From Streptomyces roseofulvus (GTDB taxonomy: Bacteria > Actinomycetota > Actinomycetes > Streptomycetales > Streptomycetaceae): a DNA stretch of 64,000 bases. Where the stretch lies: assembly GCF_039534915.1 (NCBI RefSeq), contig NZ_BAAAWE010000001.1:5146001-5210000 (forward strand), read 5' to 3'. The notes beneath the pieces are model-generated. The model saw only the letters and a program-made list of their open reading frames with translations. It was not told where the DNA came from and did no database searches. Each line of letters begins with the position of its first letter. The first letter of the stretch is position 1. Of the stretch, positions 1 through 8,241 are shown piece by piece. The position numbers and the translations under genes are program-made.

Positions 1-859
1 CGTCGACCTTCCGCTCCCGCAGCACCGGATCGGCGCCGTACAGATAGCCCCCGGCGAGCCGCGGGGACATGAGGGTGAGGTCGGCGGCGACGACGTCCCC
101 GCCGAGCCGGAACTCGGTGACCATGGCGTCGCCGCGCTCCACCATGGGCCGCACCGCCCGGGTCAGGTGCTGGGCGAACCGCTCGCTGGTGTGCTCGGCG
201 GTGACCCCGCGGCCCCGCCACTGGAGCTGGTGGAGGGCCAGCAGCCGGTCGAGGGCGGCGGGCACGTCGGGGCCGGTCACCACGTGCGCGTCGATGCCGA
301 GCGCGTCGAGCTTGCGCAGCTTGGCGCGGACCCGCTGTGCCTTCCCGGAGGGGATCCGTTCGAGCAGGCCCTCCATGGGGACGGCGGGCAGCTCCAGGCA
401 GAGGGAGTCGGGGAGCCGGCGGCGCGGGCCGCGCCACTGGGCGAAGACCCGCTCGGCGGCGGCGCCGGGCCGCACCTCCCGCAGGTCGACGACCGTGCCG
501 CGGGCCGCCCGGGCGATCGCGCCGGCCAGGGCGGCCGCCGCCTCCGGGCACGCGTCGTCGAGGAGGACGTCGGTGAAGTCGGTGATGGCGCCGCCGAGCT
601 GGGTCAGCACCGGCAGCGGCCCGGCCGCCCGCATCAGGGGCGCCGCCGCCACCAGCGCGCCGGCCCCGTCCCGTACCAGCACCACCCGCAGGGCGCCGGG
701 ACGGCCGTACGAGAGCCACCAGGAGTGCAGCCAGGAGTGCGACTGGAACGGGGTGGCCGAGGAGCAGCGCCCGTACAGGTCGGTCCACTCGGCCGCCAGC
801 CGCCCGAAGCCCTCGGCGTCACGGCAGAGCTCGGTCCGGAATGCTCTTCCCAAGGTCAC
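1..859 (-). CDS. CelD/BcsL-like GNAT acyltransferase, 3' end cut by window
   Basis: The reading frame opens with a GTG at 859 that overlaps the TGA of the upstream Wzz-like gene (GTGA) and stays open to the first base, so the C-terminus lies outside the window. About 286 residues are visible. The layout fits the CelD/BcsL family (double-GNAT fold, BioF2-like acetyltransferase): an N-terminal half with a SWLHSWW stretch, then a C-terminal half with a KAQRVRAKLRKL helix and a late TAEHTSERFAQH region. Such proteins acylate or modify sugars or cell-surface polymers in exopolysaccharide clusters, which matches its place as the last visible gene of this cluster. The substrate cannot be read from sequence. 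Confidence 0.72.
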   Translation of the reverse strand, partial: MTLGRAFRTELCRDAEGFGRLAAEWTDLYGRCSSATPFQSHSWLHSWWLSYGRPGALRVVLVRDGAGALVAAAPLMRAAGPLPVLTQLGGAITDFTDVLLDDACPEAAAALAGAIARAARGTVVDLREVRPGAAAERVFAQWRGPRRRLPDSLCLELPAVPMEGLLERIPSGKAQRVRAKLRKLDALGIDAHVVTGPDVPAALDRLLALHQLQWRGRGVTAEHTSERFAQHLTRAVRPMVERGDAMVTEFRLGGDVVAADLTLMSPRLAGGYLYGADPVLRERKVD

Positions 860-1536
860 ACCGCCTCCGGTTCCGGCTGGTGGGCGGCGGGCGCGGGCAC
901 GGCGGCCGCGCCCGCGGCCGGGGCGGCCGGGCGGGAGTGGCGGCCCTCGCCGCGTCCGGCGGCCCGCTTCGGGCGGACCAGCAGCGCGAGGCCGCCGAGC
1001 AGTCCGCCGGCGCAGGCGCCGACCAGCGCGGAGAGCGGCGCGGACGGCGACACGGGGGCGGTCGGCTTGGTCGCCCGGGAGAACTGGACCACCTTCACAC
1101 CGGTGCTGCCGGCGACGTGCGAGGAGTTGAGGACCAGCGAGCGGGCCACCCCGTCGGCGATCGACACGGCCTGCGCGGCCTTCGGGGCGCGGGCGGTGAT
1201 CGAGATCATCGGCGCGTCCGGGGAGGTCTCCGCCGTCACGCTCTCGCGGAGGGTGGCGGCGGTGACGCCCGCCCACACCTGGGCGTCGCCGGTCACCGCG
1301 ATGTCGGTGGCGACCCGCCCGTACGCCTGGGCGAAGCCGAGCGCCGCCGCCGGGTCGGACTTCTCGCCGGGGACGACGATGACGTAGCTGACGGCCGCGT
1401 ACTCGGGGGACTTGAGGACTCCGTAGCCGCCGCCGAGCGCGGCCCCGGCGACGACGGCGGCGGGCAGCACCGCCCAGCGGCCGGGGGAGCGCAGTCGGGC
1501 GGGCAGTCGGACGGCGCGGGGTGGAGTGGTGGTCAT
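856..1536 (-). CDS. Wzz-like chain-length/capsule regulator membrane protein
   Basis: This 226-residue protein has the Wzz/GumC layout: an N-terminal membrane helix (about residues 23-43), an extracytoplasmic domain beginning with SPEYAAVSYVIV, and a second hydrophobic helix (about 165-187) followed by a basic, Ala/Pro-rich tail. Family members set polysaccharide chain length or link polymerase to export. Actinobacterial forms often lack the fused tyrosine kinase, as here. It lies 46 bp after a GT4 gene and its stop overlaps the start of the CelD-like gene, so all three are probably co-transcribed. Family assignment is by layout and context. Confidence 0.75.
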   Translation of the reverse strand: MTTTPPRAVRLPARLRSPGRWAVLPAAVVAGAALGGGYGVLKSPEYAAVSYVIVVPGEKSDPAAALGFAQAYGRVATDIAVTGDAQVWAGVTAATLRESVTAETSPDAPMISITARAPKAAQAVSIADGVARSLVLNSSHVAGSTGVKVVQFSRATKPTAPVSPSAPLSALVGACAGGLLGGLALLVRPKRAAGRGEGRHSRPAAPAAGAAAVPAPAAHQPEPEAV

Positions 1537-1582
1537 GACGGGCTCTCTCGCTGGGACGGGCAGGGGGCAGGAAGGAGGGGGT

Positions 1583-2722
1583 TCACGGGCCGGGGCGGCT
1601 TCCGACGGCCCGCTCGTAGAGGGTCATCAGGCGGTCCGCGCTGTGCGCGATGTCGTAGCGGCGGGCGGCGGCGGGCACCGGCAGGCGCCCGGGCCGCCCG
1701 GGGTCGTGCGCGGTCCGCAGCCGGTGCAGGGCGCCGACCAGCTCGGGCACCGAGCCGCCGATCCGGCGGGCGCCCGGCGCCGCGTCCGCCGGCAGGTCCT
1801 CGATCGCCGGGCACGCCACGTACAGCACCGGCAGTCCGGCGGCGAGCGCCTCGACGACGGCGAGCCCGAAGGTCTCGTCCGGCGAGGTGGAGACGAAGAC
1901 GTCCATGGCGGCGAGGAGTTCGGGCAGCATCGGCCCGGCGGGCCCGTCCGCCGGCGGGTCCTCGCAGGCGCCGAAGAAGTGGACGCGGCCCTCGGCGCCG
2001 CACGCGCGGGCCACCGCGCGCAGCTCCTCGCGCCGCTCGCCGTCGCCGACGAGCAGCAGCCGGGCCTCCGGCACCGAGGCCACCGCGCGGATCAGCCGGT
2101 CGAACCGCTTCCCGGGCGCCAGCCGTCCGACCCCGCCGACCACGAACGCGTCCTCGGGGATGCCGAGGACGCCCCGGGTGAGGCGGCGGGCGCGCGGGAC
2201 GAAGGCGAAGCGGCCGGTCTCGATGCCGTTCGGCACCACCTCGATCCGCTCCGGCGCCACGCCCCAGTCGGCGAGCCGGCGGGCCACGCTCGCCGACACG
2301 GCGACCGTGGAGGTGCCGAGCCGCTCCGAGGCCAGGTACAGCGCGCGGGTGCCCGCCGACAGCGGGCGGCCCTCGATCTGCGAGGTGCCGAGCGAGTGCT
2401 CGGTGGCGATGACCCGGCGGACCCCGCCGAGCCGGGCGGCGAGCCGGCCGTAGACGCAGGCCCGGTAGAGGTGGGTGTGGACCAGGTCGTAGCCGCCCTC
2501 GCGGACGAGCCGGGCGAGTCGGGGCAGCGCGCCCAGGTCGCGGTTGCCGGTCATGCCGAGGTGGGTGACGGGGGTGCCGTCGGCCTCGATGCCGACCGCG
2601 ACCGGGCCCGGGTTGGTGAGCGTCACCACCCGCCCCTGGACGGGCAGATGGCGCAGCAGCAGCCGCAGCTGCTGCTCGGCGCCGCCGATGCCGAGGCCCG
2701 TGATGACGTGCAGGACCCTCAT
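1583..2722 (-). CDS. GT4 family glycosyltransferase
   Basis: This 379-residue GT-B enzyme starts with the typical GT4 N-terminus (VLHVITGLGIGGAEQQL). It has an acceptor-side segment with YDLVHTHLYRACVYGRLAA, and a C-terminal nucleotide-sugar domain with VVGGVGRLAPGKRFDRLI and the E-x7-E region in DETFGLAVVEALAAGLPV. It should add one sugar to the growing lipid-linked repeat unit on the cytoplasmic face of the membrane. The ATG overlaps the TGA of the deacetylase gene (ATGA), indicating translational coupling. Donor and acceptor cannot be told from sequence. Confidence 0.88.
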   Translation of the reverse strand: MRVLHVITGLGIGGAEQQLRLLLRHLPVQGRVVTLTNPGPVAVGIEADGTPVTHLGMTGNRDLGALPRLARLVREGGYDLVHTHLYRACVYGRLAARLGGVRRVIATEHSLGTSQIEGRPLSAGTRALYLASERLGTSTVAVSASVARRLADWGVAPERIEVVPNGIETGRFAFVPRARRLTRGVLGIPEDAFVVGGVGRLAPGKRFDRLIRAVASVPEARLLLVGDGERREELRAVARACGAEGRVHFFGACEDPPADGPAGPMLPELLAAMDVFVSTSPDETFGLAVVEALAAGLPVLYVACPAIEDLPADAAPGARRIGGSVPELVGALHRLRTAHDPGRPGRLPVPAAARRYDIAHSADRLMTLYERAVGSRPGP

Positions 2723-3522
2723 CCGAGCACCGCCGCGGCGGGGCCCGACCGGGCCGGGATCAGTTCGGCGGGGTGGCGGCGGCGCAGCGGGTGCAGGGCC
2801 CGCTTCGCGGTGAGCCGCCAGGAGGTGTCGGTCTCGCCGATGTGGATCCTCGGCAGCGCGTGCGCGCTGGTCAGCGGGCCGGGGTCGATGCCGCAGGCGT
2901 ACCCGTACCCGGCCTTGCGGACCGCGCGGACCACCCGCGGGTCGACCGCGCCGTACGGGTAGCAGAAGCCGTCCACCGGGCCACCGGTGATCTCCTCCAG
3001 GAGGCTCCGGGAGCGCCGGGTCTCGTCGGCGAGGGTGGCGTCGTCGGCCTCCGTCAGCCGCCGGTGGGTCAGACCGTGCGAGCCGATCTCCATGCCGGCG
3101 GCGGCGATCCGCTCGATGCCCTCCTCGGTGAGCAGCGGCTTGCGCGGGCCCTCGGTGTCCCAGTCGTTGACGCCGCCGAGCCGGCCCGGCAGGACGTACA
3201 CGGTGGCGGTGAAGGAGTGCCGGCGCAGCAGCGGCAGCGCCGAGTCGAGGAAGTCGGCGTACCCGTCGTCGAAGGTGAGACCGACCAGTCCCTTCGCCCG
3301 TCCCTCGGCCGTCGCCGCGAGCAGCTCGCGCACCGACACCCCGCGCAGCCCCCGGTCGCCCAGCCAGTGGAGCTGCCGGGCGAAGCGCACGGGGGAGACG
3401 GTCACCCCGTACGGGTCGTCAGCGGTGTCGGTGATCGAGTGGTACATCGCCACCCACAGGGGCGGCTTCGCCCACAGGGGCGGCTTCGGCAGCAGGCGGC
3501 GCAGCGCGGTGGGGGCGGGCAT
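2719..3522 (-). CDS. Polysaccharide deacetylase (NodB homology, CE4)
   Basis: This 267-residue protein has the CE4 motifs in order: TFDDGYADF (metal-binding motif 1), SHGLTHRRL (motif 2) and CYPYG (motif 3). It should remove N-acetyl groups from an amino-sugar-containing polymer, using a metal held by Asp and two His. I chose the ATG at 3522 because a GGA-containing Shine-Dalgarno lies five bases upstream; the frame stays open further but into the flippase gene. Its first 104 bases overlap the 3' end of that flippase gene in another frame. No signal peptide is evident, so it may act inside the cell or be anchored by its Pro/Trp-rich N-terminus. Confidence 0.85.
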   Translation of the reverse strand: MPAPTALRRLLPKPPLWAKPPLWVAMYHSITDTADDPYGVTVSPVRFARQLHWLGDRGLRGVSVRELLAATAEGRAKGLVGLTFDDGYADFLDSALPLLRRHSFTATVYVLPGRLGGVNDWDTEGPRKPLLTEEGIERIAAAGMEIGSHGLTHRRLTEADDATLADETRRSRSLLEEITGGPVDGFCYPYGAVDPRVVRAVRKAGYGYACGIDPGPLTSAHALPRIHIGETDTSWRLTAKRALHPLRRRHPAELIPARSGPAAAVLG

Positions 3523-5452
3523 GGGCGGTCCTTCGGAATCGGATGGAGCGGTGGGGGAGGGGAGGGATCTCCGGCGCCTTGGCGGCGCAGGCGATGAAGA
3601 GCAGGAACACGCCGGCGACGACCAGGCCGGCGACGGCGACGGAGACCAGCGGCGGGTCGATCGCCACCGAGCAGAGCCAGCCGGCGCCGGTCGCCCAGGC
3701 GCCCGCGGTGGCGAGCCGGAGGAGGCCCTCGCCGAGCCGGTCCGGCCGGACCGGGACGGTCTGCCGGTGGGCGCCGCGCAGCAGCAGGACGGCGGTGAGG
3801 GTGATGCCCAGCGCGTTGGCGGCGGCGAGGCCGACGGCGCCCCAGGCGGCGGCGCCGGGCACCCCGGCGGCGGCGGTGGCGGCGAGCCCGGCGGCCATCG
3901 CGGCGGCCGGGTACCAGAGCGGGCGGGCGGCGGAGAAGTAGCAGCGGACGAGGGCACCGACCATGGTCTGGCCGAGCAGCCCGAGCGCGTAGACCCGCAT
4001 CACGGCGGCGGTGGCGACCGTGTCGGCGCGGTCGAACTCGCCCCGCTGGAACAGCAGTTCGACAATCTTGGGGGCGGCGGCGATCACCACCGAGGCACCC
4101 ACCAGGACCACCACCGCCGCCAGCAGCAGATCCCGCTCGACCCGCCGCCGCGCCCCCTCCGGATCGCCCGCCGCCAGCGCCCGCGCGACCACCGGGAAGC
4201 TGACCGTGCACAGCATCAGCGACAGGATCATCGGCATCTGCGCGATCTTCTGCGCGTAGTTCAGGTGCGAGATCGCCCCGGACGGCAGCGGCGCGGCGAG
4301 GAACCGCTCGACCAGCGTCTGCGACTGACGGGTCAGCGAGAAGGCCACCACCGGCGCGATCAGCCCGAACACCACCAGCCGCCCCTCCCCGCCGACCCCC
4401 GGCGCCAGGGCCTCCGGCTCCCGCGAGGGCACCGGCCGCGCCCGCAGCTCCCGCACCAGCGAGGGCGCCTGCACCAGCACCATCAGCACCCCGCCGACCG
4501 CGACGCCGGCGGCCGCCGACCGCACCCCCCACGGCTCGCGCAGCAGCACCATCGTGCCGATGATGCCGACGTTGTACGCCACGTAGATCGCGGCCGGCGG
4601 CAGGAAGACGTGGTGCGCCCGCAGCGCCGCCGAGCAGTAGCCGACCAGCGCGAACGTCAGCACACAGGTCGCGGTCAGCCGGGTGCAGTCCACCGCGAGA
4701 CCCGGGTCGGAGAGCCCCGGCGCGAGCAGCCCGACCACCGCGGGCGCGGCCACGACCATGACCGCGGCGACCACCCCCACCGTGAGGGCGAGCCGGGGCA
4801 GCGTCCCCCGGACCAGCTCCCGCACCGGATCCCCGAACAGCGTCCCCGTCCGCCGGGCCAGCGCCCGCGAGAAGGCCGGCACCAGGATCAGCGCCATCGC
4901 GTCCTCGATCAGCAGCGTGGACGCGAACTCCGGCACGGTCCACGCCACCAGGAACGCGTCCGTCTCCGCGCCCGCGCCGAAGTACCCGGCGAGGATCTGG
5001 TCCCGGACCAGCCCGAGCACCGCCCCGACGGCGGTCAGCGCCGCCGTCACCGCCGCCGCCTTCGCGAGGAACCCCCGCTTCTGCCCGCCCGCCGGGGCCT
5101 TCACCCGGGCGTGCGCCCGCCGCCCGGTCCGCGGCGGCGTCAGGACGGCGGTCGCGGGGCCCGGTCCGCCGGCCGGCGCCTCCGGCGGCGCGCCGGAGGC
5201 GCCGGCCGAACCGGGCGCGGGCGCCCACACGTCGGCGCCCGGCTCCGGGGACACGACCCCCGGCAGCACGGCGGCCCCCGGGGCGCACGGGGAGTCCGTG
5301 GCGTCCGGGGGCATCGGGGACCAGGGGTCGGTCAGGGGTTCGCCGTGCTGCGGTCCCGGCGGACACGGCGGTACGGCTCCGGCGCCGCCGGACCCCGGGG
5401 GCGCGACGCACGCGTCCGTGGGATCCGGCGGACCGGCCCACGGGTCACGCAC
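3419..5452 (-). CDS. MurJ/MviN-type lipid flippase of the exopolysaccharide cluster
   Basis: The 677-residue protein has a Pro/Gly-rich cytoplasmic N-terminus (about 110 residues), then a MATE/MOP-superfamily membrane domain with MurJ hallmarks: GAVLGLVRDQILAGYFGAG in the first helix region, FLVAWTVPEF, and SLTRQSQTLVERFLA in the middle. In this cluster it most likely flips a lipid-linked sugar unit rather than lipid II. The GTG at 5452 overlaps the stop of the O-antigen-ligase-like gene by 8 bp. The last ~35 residues lie in the 104-bp overlap with the deacetylase gene and look like non-conserved read-out, so the functional protein may end earlier. Confidence 0.82.
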   Translation of the reverse strand: MRDPWAGPPDPTDACVAPPGSGGAGAVPPCPPGPQHGEPLTDPWSPMPPDATDSPCAPGAAVLPGVVSPEPGADVWAPAPGSAGASGAPPEAPAGGPGPATAVLTPPRTGRRAHARVKAPAGGQKRGFLAKAAAVTAALTAVGAVLGLVRDQILAGYFGAGAETDAFLVAWTVPEFASTLLIEDAMALILVPAFSRALARRTGTLFGDPVRELVRGTLPRLALTVGVVAAVMVVAAPAVVGLLAPGLSDPGLAVDCTRLTATCVLTFALVGYCSAALRAHHVFLPPAAIYVAYNVGIIGTMVLLREPWGVRSAAAGVAVGGVLMVLVQAPSLVRELRARPVPSREPEALAPGVGGEGRLVVFGLIAPVVAFSLTRQSQTLVERFLAAPLPSGAISHLNYAQKIAQMPMILSLMLCTVSFPVVARALAAGDPEGARRRVERDLLLAAVVVLVGASVVIAAAPKIVELLFQRGEFDRADTVATAAVMRVYALGLLGQTMVGALVRCYFSAARPLWYPAAAMAAGLAATAAAGVPGAAAWGAVGLAAANALGITLTAVLLLRGAHRQTVPVRPDRLGEGLLRLATAGAWATGAGWLCSVAIDPPLVSVAVAGLVVAGVFLLFIACAAKAPEIPPLPHRSIRFRRTAHARPHRAAPPAAEAAPVGEAAPVGGDVPLDHRHR
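3453..3488. repeat. 18-bp perfect tandem duplication in an overlapping-gene segment
   Basis: An 18-bp unit beginning CCCACAGGGG is repeated twice without a gap (3453-3470 and 3471-3488). It lies where the deacetylase 5' end and flippase 3' end overlap. The duplication is in frame for both genes, giving KPPLWA-KPPLWV in the deacetylase and EAAPVG-EAAPVG in the flippase tail. Confidence 0.9.
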
Positions 5453-6785
5453 CGCGCACCTCCGCCGCCCCCTCCCGGCCGGGCGCCAGCGCCCACCAGG
5501 CGGCGAGGCCGAACACCACCGACATCAGCACCGTCGACGGGCCGCCGATGTCCGCGTAGAAGAAGTCGATCAGCTGCCAGGCCAGCAGCCCCGTCGCGAC
5601 CAGCGCGCAGTCCGCGCCCGACCGGCGCCGCCGCAGCGCGCCCACCAGGAGCGCCAGCCAGCTCCCCGCCAGCGCGAGCAGTCCGATCAGCCCCTGCTCG
5701 CTGAGGACCAGCAGGTACATGTTGTGCGGGGAGAGCAGCGGCTGCTTCCGGAAGCCCGCGCCCGCGCCGGCGGTGTCGCTGCCGGCCGAGAGCGCCACCG
5801 AGGCGTGCGAGTCGCGGTACTGAGGGAAGCCCTTCAGCCCCACCCCGGTCAGCGGCTCCGACGCCCACATCCGGCCCGCCGCCGCCCACATCGTGTACCG
5901 GTCCGTCACCGACTGGTCCGGCGCCGCCGTCACCCGGGTGATGCTGGTGACCCGCTCCTTCACCATCGCCGAGCCGATCCCGAGCCCGCCGACCAGCACC
6001 ACCGCCAGCGCGCCCACCGCGAGCGCCACCCGCGCCGCCCGCCGCACCCCGCCCAGCAGCAGCTGGATCCCGCAGGCCAGCACGGTCGCGATCCACGCGC
6101 CCCGGCTGAACGACAGCGTCAGCGGCACCACCAGCAGCGCCGCGCAGACCAGCGCTGCCGTCCGCGTCCGCCCCGCCGGAGAGCCCAGCGCGATCCCGGT
6201 GACGATCACCAGGCCGTACGCCACCACCGTCGCCATGCCCATCACGTCGGTCGCCCCGAAGGTGCCCACCGCCCGGATGTCCTCGCCCTGGTACGAGGCG
6301 CCCGTCCCCGTCAGGTACTGCGTCACGCCCACCGCGCCCTGCAGCAGCGCCAGCGCCACCAGGCCCCACGCCACCACCGCGAAGTCCCGGCGGTCCCGGA
6401 TCATCAGCAGCACCGCCGCCGGGACGAGCACGAAGACCTGCACGTAACGGGCGACGCCCGGCAGGCTCGACGCCGGGTCGTTCGAGGTGATCGCCGCCAG
6501 GCAGACCCCGAGCACCGGCAGTCCGAGCACGACCGCCGCCGTCCGGGTCAGCGGCCGGGCCCCGCCGCGCAGCACCCGGACGAGACAGACCAGCACCAGC
6601 AGTCCCGAGGCCGCGTCGGCGACCGTGCCGGTGCCGCCCGTCCCGCCCTGCGCCCCACCGCCGCCCGGCACCAGGAGCAGCGCGATCACCGCGAGCACCG
6701 GGGAGAGCGCCCCGGCGCGGCGCGCCCACTCCCGGGCGGCCGGCGTCCCCGCGAGGACCGGCGCCGTCGTCACGGCCGTCGCCAT
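5445..6785 (-). CDS. O-antigen ligase/Wzy-like polymerase, polytopic membrane protein
   Basis: This 446-residue protein is mostly transmembrane helices (about ten to twelve). A larger polar loop near residues 260-330 contains the VGLKGFPQYRDSH region, typical of the O-antigen ligase/Wzy_C family, where Arg and His in the loop are functional. It should polymerise undecaprenyl-linked repeat units or ligate them to an acceptor on the outer face of the membrane. It sits between the initiating sugar transferase (1 bp upstream) and the flippase (8-bp overlap), the order expected for a Wzx/Wzy-type pathway. Polymerase is more likely than ligase in a Gram-positive. Confidence 0.8.
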   Translation of the reverse strand: MATAVTTAPVLAGTPAAREWARRAGALSPVLAVIALLLVPGGGGAQGGTGGTGTVADAASGLLVLVCLVRVLRGGARPLTRTAAVVLGLPVLGVCLAAITSNDPASSLPGVARYVQVFVLVPAAVLLMIRDRRDFAVVAWGLVALALLQGAVGVTQYLTGTGASYQGEDIRAVGTFGATDVMGMATVVAYGLVIVTGIALGSPAGRTRTAALVCAALLVVPLTLSFSRGAWIATVLACGIQLLLGGVRRAARVALAVGALAVVLVGGLGIGSAMVKERVTSITRVTAAPDQSVTDRYTMWAAAGRMWASEPLTGVGLKGFPQYRDSHASVALSAGSDTAGAGAGFRKQPLLSPHNMYLLVLSEQGLIGLLALAGSWLALLVGALRRRRSGADCALVATGLLAWQLIDFFYADIGGPSTVLMSVVFGLAAWWALAPGREGAAEVRGA

Positions 6786-6786
6786 C

Positions 6787-8241
6787 TCAGCTCCCCGTCG
6801 GTCGGACGAGACCGGCCGCGGTGCGGACCAGGATGCAGACGTCCTGCCAGAGCGACCAGTGGTCGATGTAGTGGTTGTCGAAGCGGCAGCGGTCCTCGAT
6901 CGAGGTGTCGCCGCGCAGCCCGTTCACCTGCGCCAGACCGGTGAGCCCGACCGGCATCCGGTGGCGGGCCGCGTACCCCGCGTGGATCTTGCTGAACTGG
7001 GCGACGAAGTACGGCCGTTCGGGCCGCGGCCCGACCAGGCTCATGTCGCCGCGGAGCACGTTCCACAGCTGCGGCAGCTCGTCCAGCGACGACTTCCGCA
7101 GGAAGCCGCCGGCCGCGCTCATCCGCCGGTCCCCGGCCACGTTCCACCGGGTCGCCGACTCCGTCTCGTCCGACGGCCGGAGCGTACGGAACTTCAGCAG
7201 CGTGAAGTGGCGCCCGTGCTGGCCCACCCGCTCCTGCCGGAACAGCACCCCGGGGCCGTCCGACAGCCGCACCGCCAGCGCGCACAGCGCGAGCACCGGC
7301 AGCGCCAGCGCCAGCGCCGGACCGGCCAGCGCGATGTCCAGGGCCCGCTTGGCCAGCGCCCCGCGCCGCTCGGTCGGCGGGACGAGCCGACGGCGGGCGT
7401 ACCCCCACACGTGCTCGCCCATCGGCCCCTCGCACCGCTCCCCGCCGACCCGCCAGGTCACGCAGCCGTAGTGCTGGAAGAGGGTCACCAGCTCCGGCTC
7501 GTCCGACAGGAACACCGCCTCACGGACCGTGTTCTGGATGACCGCCCGGCGGATCTCCTCCGCCGTCGTCAGCAGCGGCAGCCCGGCCTCCACCGGACGC
7601 TGCTCGCCGACCGTCGCGTCCGGCAGCCCCACGATCCCCACCGGCCGCATCCCGTACTCCGGGTGCTGGAGGGCCGCCGCCGCGAACCGGCGGGCCGCCG
7701 TCGGCGGGCCGACCACGAGCGCCGAACGGGGCCGCTCCCGGGCGATCCGCCGCCCGCGCGCGAGCAGCACCGCCCGCAGCACGGACGCGACCCCGACGTG
7801 CGCGCCGTACGCCGCGCACAGCCGCAGCGGCCCGATCGCCAGCTCCGGCGACCAGGCCGCGGCTCCGGCCGCCGCCACGCACCACACCACCCCGGCCCGG
7901 GAGGCCAGCGCGGGCAGCTCGTCGAGCAGCCGGACGTGCGCCGCGGGCCGGTGCAGACCGCCGCGCCCGTGCAGGACGAGCAGCAGCGCGGCCACCGGCA
8001 GCAGCAGCCGCGGATCCTGATGGGCGGGGCCGAGCAGCGCGCCACCGGCGAGCACGGCCAGGCAGTCGACGACCCGCAGCACCGCCGCACCGGGCCGGGG
8101 CCGCGCGTCCGCGCGGTGGCGCGGCGCCGCGAGCCGGCCGGACAGCCGCCGCCGGGGGGCGAGCGAGGCGGACCCGAACGCCGGGCCCGCGACCGGCCAC
8201 GGGCCGGGTGAGGAAGGAACGCTGGTACTTTCCGTGGTCAC
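6787..8241 (-). CDS. Polyprenyl-phosphate sugar-1-phosphate transferase (initiating enzyme)
   Basis: The 484-residue protein has an N-terminal part with four to five membrane helices (about 50-170), a CoA-binding-like middle domain, and a C-terminal bacterial sugar transferase domain. The catalytic domain shows KRALDIALAGPALAL, FRQERVGQHG, LLKFRT, and FLRKSSLDELPQLWNVLRGD followed by MSLVGPRP. It should transfer a sugar-1-phosphate from a nucleotide sugar to undecaprenyl phosphate, the committed step of the exopolysaccharide. Its GTG overlaps the stop of the upstream GT4 gene (GTGA). The sugar is not predictable from sequence alone. Confidence 0.9.
   Translation of the reverse strand: MTTESTSVPSSPGPWPVAGPAFGSASLAPRRRLSGRLAAPRHRADARPRPGAAVLRVVDCLAVLAGGALLGPAHQDPRLLLPVAALLLVLHGRGGLHRPAAHVRLLDELPALASRAGVVWCVAAAGAAAWSPELAIGPLRLCAAYGAHVGVASVLRAVLLARGRRIARERPRSALVVGPPTAARRFAAAALQHPEYGMRPVGIVGLPDATVGEQRPVEAGLPLLTTAEEIRRAVIQNTVREAVFLSDEPELVTLFQHYGCVTWRVGGERCEGPMGEHVWGYARRRLVPPTERRGALAKRALDIALAGPALALALPVLALCALAVRLSDGPGVLFRQERVGQHGRHFTLLKFRTLRPSDETESATRWNVAGDRRMSAAGGFLRKSSLDELPQLWNVLRGDMSLVGPRPERPYFVAQFSKIHAGYAARHRMPVGLTGLAQVNGLRGDTSIEDRCRFDNHYIDHWSLWQDVCILVRTAAGLVRPTGS

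Noticed and set aside
69..1387. Long plus-strand open frames (353 and 406 residues) antisense to the CelD-like and Wzz-like genes
   Set aside because: They are Arg/Gly/Pro-rich shadows caused by high GC. The minus-strand frames have family motifs and stop-start overlaps.
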